Shown: piece after piece, positions 62,420 to 64,000 of the stretch
Layout: every line of letters starts with the position of its first letter
How positions within the stretch are numbered: position 1 is the stretch's first letter
Origin: Pseudarthrobacter sp. NamE5
GTDB lineage: Bacteria; Actinomycetota; Actinomycetes; Actinomycetales; Micrococcaceae
Reading direction: 5' to 3'
Assembly (NCBI RefSeq): GCF_005796225.1
Contig: NZ_VAHO01000014.1
Location: forward strand, 55,103-119,102
DNA: 64,000 bases
Translations under genes and position numbers: made by a program
Notes under the pieces: generated by a model
Database searches by the model: none
The model's input: the letters and a program-made list of their open reading frames with translations, nothing else
What the model was told of the DNA's origin: nothing

Positions 62420-63278
62420 GTGAGACATTTGTCTATCTCTATCAGGTCACCAACTTCGACTTCAGTGCCAGCCGCAGCGCCGCAGAGAGCCTCTGTAAGT
62501 GTCGTCATTGCAACCCTCAATGAGGCACAAAACATTCCTTGTGTCCTTCGCCGCATGCCCTTGTACGTGGATGAGGTGGTGATTGTTGACGGCCGCTCCA
62601 CCGACGGTACCGTCAGCGTGGCACGTGCAGTACGGCGGGATGTCGTAGTGGTGCGTGAACAGCGCAGGGGCAAGGGTGTTGCGCTGGGGTCAGGATTTGC
62701 TGTAGCGACAGGCGACGTCATAATCATGCTGGACGCGGATGGGAGCATGGACCCTCAGGAGATCGGCTGGTTTGTTTCACCCCTTCAGCACGGCTACGAC
62801 TCCGTCAAGGGCTCCCGACACGTGAATGGAGGGGGCTCGGAAGATCTGACCTGGTTACGGCGTGCAGGAACCGTGCTCTCACTGGATTGGCCAGCCGGGT
62901 CCTGCACAGCAACTACTCCGACCTTTGCTACGGTTACATCGCCTTCCGACGGGAGTGCCTGGAAGTTCTGCAGCTCGAATCCGACGGCTCGAGATTGAGA
63001 CGGAGCTGATTGTGAAGGCGGCGAAAGCAGGTCTTCGTATTGCCGAGGTCCCCAGCCTGGAACTGAACCGCATTTCAGGGGCATCGAATTTGCAGACTTT
63101 TCGAGACGGCTGGCGGGTGCTCCGCACCATCGCACACGAATCCCTCCTGTGCGAAGCTCCTACTGCCGGTGCCCGCCCAGAGCTTCTGCGTCGAGTGAAC
63201 TATGCCTATGCCAACGTAAGCCATCCCCGGACACCCACGGATCCGCGGACCGTTCTTCCGGCCATCACCGCTGGGTGA
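62420..63278 (+). pseudogene. Family 2 glycosyltransferase, two frameshifts
   Basis: Start GTG 62420 or TTG 62429, after AAGGGG. First frame: VSVVIATLNEAQNIPCVLRR, VDEVVIVDGRSTDGTV, RGKGVALGSGFAVATGDVII and MLDADGSMDPQEI. Continuation NRALTGLASRVLHSNYSDLC, YGYIAFRRECLEVLQLESDG is in a second frame, and LEIETELIVKAAKAGLRIAE, VPSLELNRISGASNL in a third. One base is missing at ~62867 and one at ~62990 (normally DGFEIETEL). Repaired, it would be a polyprenyl-phosphate-type or surface-polysaccharide glycosyltransferase of ~290 residues. Confidence 0.75.
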
Positions 63279-63834
63279 AATGACGAACGTGGACCCCCGC
63301 ACCGTCAGGGTAGTTATGTGTGCGTATAGAGCGGAACGACGGGAATAACTTGCCGATGCCATCAGGATTTGTTGAGGGGCTTGGCTTCCGTGCCTTGACG
63401 CGCACACAGGTGTTGGTGCGGGGGAGTCCGCAATTGTCGCGTTTGCGGATGACCGCTCTGAGGCAGTTCCTGACCAGCTCTAACGTGTCCTGATCCTTCA
63501 CAACGATCCTGAGGTACTTGCTGCGGGAGGCCAGCAGAGGAACGAACCGCTACGTGCTTGCAAGGTCCTGGTTGGATGGAATCTCGAAGGCTTAGGTCAG
63601 CCACATCGTAGTTCACAAAAAGCTTTCGGGTCCCGAGCGACGATACGCCCGCAGCGTCCTGCCCCGGGCAATCTTATTGACTATGAATGATCGGCGTCGT
63701 GGAGATCCCGCCGGACTCCGCCGGGGCTGGCCGGTGTCGCCACCGCCCCCCATCGGCAGCGGTCGGGAACTTTCACGGCCGATGTCTTCCACAATTGAAC
63801 AGCATTAAACCGAAAACACCAGACAGGCGAGACC
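63279..63834. other. 556-base region without a confident gene
   Basis: A minus-strand frame (63265-63501, KDQDTLELVRNCLRAVIRKR) and an overlapping one (63362-63616) read like protein fragments but match no family known to me. There is no strong ribosome-binding site. A promoter for the plus-strand gene at 63835 should lie at the 3' end. Confidence 0.4.
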
Positions 63835-64000
63835 ATGGGCACTTCGATGACCAAGGCACTACACTTCGATATTCATGGACGCGTGACCATCCGTGTTGAC
63901 GCAAAAACTCCGGCAGCTACCCAGCTTCAGACCATGCTGGCGTGTTTTGCCACCGACATCGAGAAGCCGGCCGACATCGTCGTAAATGACCGGCCGGAGT
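63835..64000 (+). CDS. N-terminal fragment of an unidentified protein (cut by window end)
   Basis: ATG 63835 (MGTSMTKALHFDIHGRV) or 63847 (MTKALHF). 55 residues are visible and the frame is open to the end of the window. FDIHGRVTIRVDAKTPAATQ resembles the N-terminus of HprK-like serine kinase proteins found in cell-surface polysaccharide clusters, but too little is present to be sure. Confidence 0.45.
   Translation, partial: MGTSMTKALHFDIHGRVTIRVDAKTPAATQLQTMLACFATDIEKPADIVVNDRPE

Noticed and set aside
63265..63616. Two overlapping minus-strand frames
   Set aside because: No family match and no start signals; recorded only as part of an unassigned region.

Overview
The window is high-GC DNA (roughly 65 percent by eye) from a Gram-positive actinobacterium of the Arthrobacter/Pseudarthrobacter type. 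Evidence: the dnaK-grpE-dnaJ-hspR order with HAIR operators, a SAM-IV-like riboswitch, a DUF222/HNH protein, a CUT1 sugar importer without its own ATPase, LPXTG and LAXTG surface proteins, and many GTG/TTG starts. No rRNA, tRNA, CRISPR array or intact transposase was seen.

Layout. 0-12 kb is mostly core-like: the tail of a YbdK-type ligase, a DUF222/HNH protein, a SAM-riboswitch operon (DUF1737, rhodanese, metZ), a large fusion of a GH26-like domain to an OpgC membrane domain, pabC, cardiolipin synthase and a Bcr/CflA exporter. 12.4-23.4 kb is a xylan-use locus: beta-xylosidase (GH3), xylo-oligosaccharide-type ABC importer, LacI regulator, aldose epimerase, GH10 xylanase, a second LacI regulator and a CE4 deacetylase. 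Two distinct operator families tie these genes into two regulons. 23.4-31 kb holds a P-loop/PabB fusion, a low-molecular-weight phosphatase, LysE, a methyltransferase, a MarR-MMPL divergent pair and a small acidic repeat protein. 31.3-35.7 kb is the class I heat-shock operon with two HspR sites and a 121-nt hairpin between grpE and dnaJ. 36-39.2 kb is an arsenic module (trxB, arsC, acr3, arsR).

39.5-47.6 kb starts with an Lsr2-like protein that has only the N-terminal domain and a frameshifted mscL. A three-gene sortase-assembled pilus operon follows (1458-aa adhesin, backbone pilin, class C sortase); an intrinsic terminator sits over the first codons of the sortase. 47.9-58.6 kb is a surface/exopolysaccharide-looking island: a GH26-like secreted enzyme, a fasciclin lipoprotein, two GH16-like paralogs (one without a signal peptide), an OmpR-type regulator with Glu at the phospho-acceptor position, an unknown lipoprotein, a GT2 membrane glycosyltransferase followed after 6 nt by a 54-aa LAXTG micropeptide, and two low-complexity secreted proteins, one with 123-bp tandem repeats.

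59-64 kb is decayed: an ABC ATPase and its permease are both broken, a small membrane gene is frameshifted, a GT2 gene has two single-base deletions, and several hundred bases have no gene. Single-base lesions here and in mscL and the HNH gene could be true decay or base-calling error; this needs read-level data.
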